From Desulfarculaceae bacterium JdFR-95 (lineage in GTDB: Bacteria > Desulfobacterota > Desulfarculia > Desulfarculales > Desulfarculaceae), in assembly GCA_002011835.1 (NCBI GenBank), contig MTPE01000338.1, positions 820 to 7,302 of the forward strand: a stretch of 6,483 nucleotides of DNA. Reading direction: 5' to 3'. This document shows, piece after piece, positions 6,267 through 6,483 of this stretch (the stretch's first letter is position 1; every line of letters starts with the position of its first letter). Under the pieces are notes generated by a model. The model ran no database searches. It was given only the letters and a program-made list of their open reading frames with translations, and had not been told where the DNA came from. Position numbers and translations under genes: made by a program.

Positions 6267-6283
6267 TACAACTTGCGTGCCAA
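6267..6283 (-). promoter_or_regulatory. Candidate sigma-54 promoter of the methyltransferase operon
   Basis: On the minus strand TTGGCACG-CAAG-TTGTA matches the RpoN consensus (YTGGCACG-N4-TTGCW) at every position except -12, where GC is GT. The -24 GG (6281-6280) and the -12 pair (6269-6268) have the correct 10-nt gap. The predicted start near 6256 gives a leader of about 38 nt before the GTG at 6218, a normal length. No sigma-70-type pair as good is visible in this spacer. Such a promoter would require an activator bound upstream, and the palindromes at 6425-6469 lie about 170-215 bp upstream of the start, within the usual range. Confidence 0.6.
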
Positions 6284-6424
6284 AATCGAAAGGTCTGCCC
6301 CGGCCGGAGCCCCAAAAGCAGCCGTCAACTGGCCAGATTGTGTATGTTTGTTGCAGGGAGGGACCGGTGCTCACCTGGCCAGGGGCCTTGAGGGCAGCCG
6401 CGAGTGACGCTTCTGCCCGCCCCC

Positions 6425-6440
6425 GGTGCATTAATGCACC
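6425..6440. promoter_or_regulatory. 16-bp perfect palindrome, copy 1 (putative operator or enhancer site)
   Basis: GGTGCATTAATGCACC is its own reverse complement, made of GGTGCA-TTAA-TGCACC. The hexamer half-sites start 10 bp apart, one helical turn, as expected for a dimeric DNA-binding protein. It is identical to the second copy at 6454-6469, with starts 29 bp apart. Its centre is about 176 bp upstream of the predicted operon start site. The bound protein is not known. Confidence 0.7.
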
Positions 6441-6453
6441 AAGTCGAGGCTTT

Positions 6454-6469
6454 GGTGCATTAATGCACC
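6454..6469. promoter_or_regulatory. 16-bp perfect palindrome, copy 2 (putative operator or enhancer site)
   Basis: Second exact copy of GGTGCATTAATGCACC. The four half-sites of the two copies start at 6425, 6435, 6454 and 6464, i.e. spaced 10, 19 and 10 bp, so all four face roughly the same side of the helix. This fits cooperative binding of two dimers of a regulator. No further copy occurs elsewhere in the window. Confidence 0.7.
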
Positions 6470-6483
6470 GGGGGCGGGCGGGA

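Larger units (their letters stand above)
6415..6479. repeat. 65-bp inverted repeat upstream of the operon
   Basis: Bases 6415-6442 and 6452-6479 are perfect reverse complements, 28 of 28, around a 9-nt centre (6443-6451). Each arm consists of an outer GC-rich 10-mer (GCCCGCCCCC or its complement), a 16-bp palindrome and an inner AA/TT. No T-run follows the arm on either strand as far as the window reaches, so it is not an obvious intrinsic terminator. It ends 4 bp before the window edge, so its full extent and the next gene to the right are unseen. The most economical reading is a regulatory site upstream of the minus-strand operon. A cruciform or mobile-element end is possible. Confidence 0.85.

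Noticed and set aside
6320..6365. TTGACG on the minus strand and TTGTTGCAGG on the plus strand as further promoter elements.
   Set aside because: No -10-like hexamer lies at the right distance from TTGACG, and no GG lies 10 nt ahead of the plus-strand TTGCA, so neither forms a promoter pair.
5493..6407. Plus-strand open frame of 304 codons opposite methyltransferase I.
   Set aside because: Antisense shadow without recognisable domains. The opposite strand encodes a clear URO-D-superfamily protein with a ribosome binding site.

Overview
The window looks like high-GC chromosomal DNA of an anaerobic bacterium that runs corrinoid- and tetrahydrofolate-based methyl metabolism. The best-fitting type is a Desulfobacterota-like sulfate reducer or an acetogen-like organism. 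That is inferred from gene content (URO-D-type methyltransferase, methyl-THF methyltransferase, corrinoid protein, RACo-type activator, TRAP-type solute-binding protein) and GC-rich third codon positions, not from any marker gene.

Layout, left to right. (1) At 1-356 on the minus strand lies the N-terminal third of a TRAP transporter periplasmic solute-binding protein, cut by the window edge. (2) A gene-free spacer (357-795) holds two candidate sigma-54 promoters pointing in opposite directions and some GC-rich hairpins. (3) At 796-1902 on the plus strand is an exported, cysteine-containing protein of unknown family. (4) Only 27 bp away and convergent with it ends a four-gene minus-strand operon (6218 down to 1930). 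Its order of transcription is a URO-D-superfamily methyltransferase (probable methyltransferase I), a methyl-THF:corrinoid methyltransferase (methyltransferase II), a B12-binding corrinoid protein, and a 2Fe-2S/ASKHA-type reductive activator of corrinoid proteins. (5) Upstream of the operon (6219-6483) are a good candidate sigma-54 promoter and, about 190 bp further upstream, a 65-bp near-perfect inverted repeat. Each arm of that repeat contains an identical 16-bp palindrome.

How the genes would work together: methyltransferase I moves a methyl group from a substrate that cannot be identified here onto the Co(I) corrinoid of the B12 protein. Methyltransferase II passes it to tetrahydrofolate (or runs the reverse), feeding the methyl branch of the Wood-Ljungdahl pathway. 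The activator uses ATP and low-potential electrons to rescue corrinoid that has been oxidised to Co(II). The promoter and palindrome arrangement suggests substrate-induced control by a sigma-54 enhancer-binding protein encoded outside the window. The methyltransferase I has the His-X-Cys part of the zinc motif of MtaA/MtbA-like enzymes, but a Val where the third (Cys) ligand is expected, so its substrate and metal site are the main open questions. The TRAP protein and the exported protein could belong to the same substrate-use system, but the window shows only proximity.
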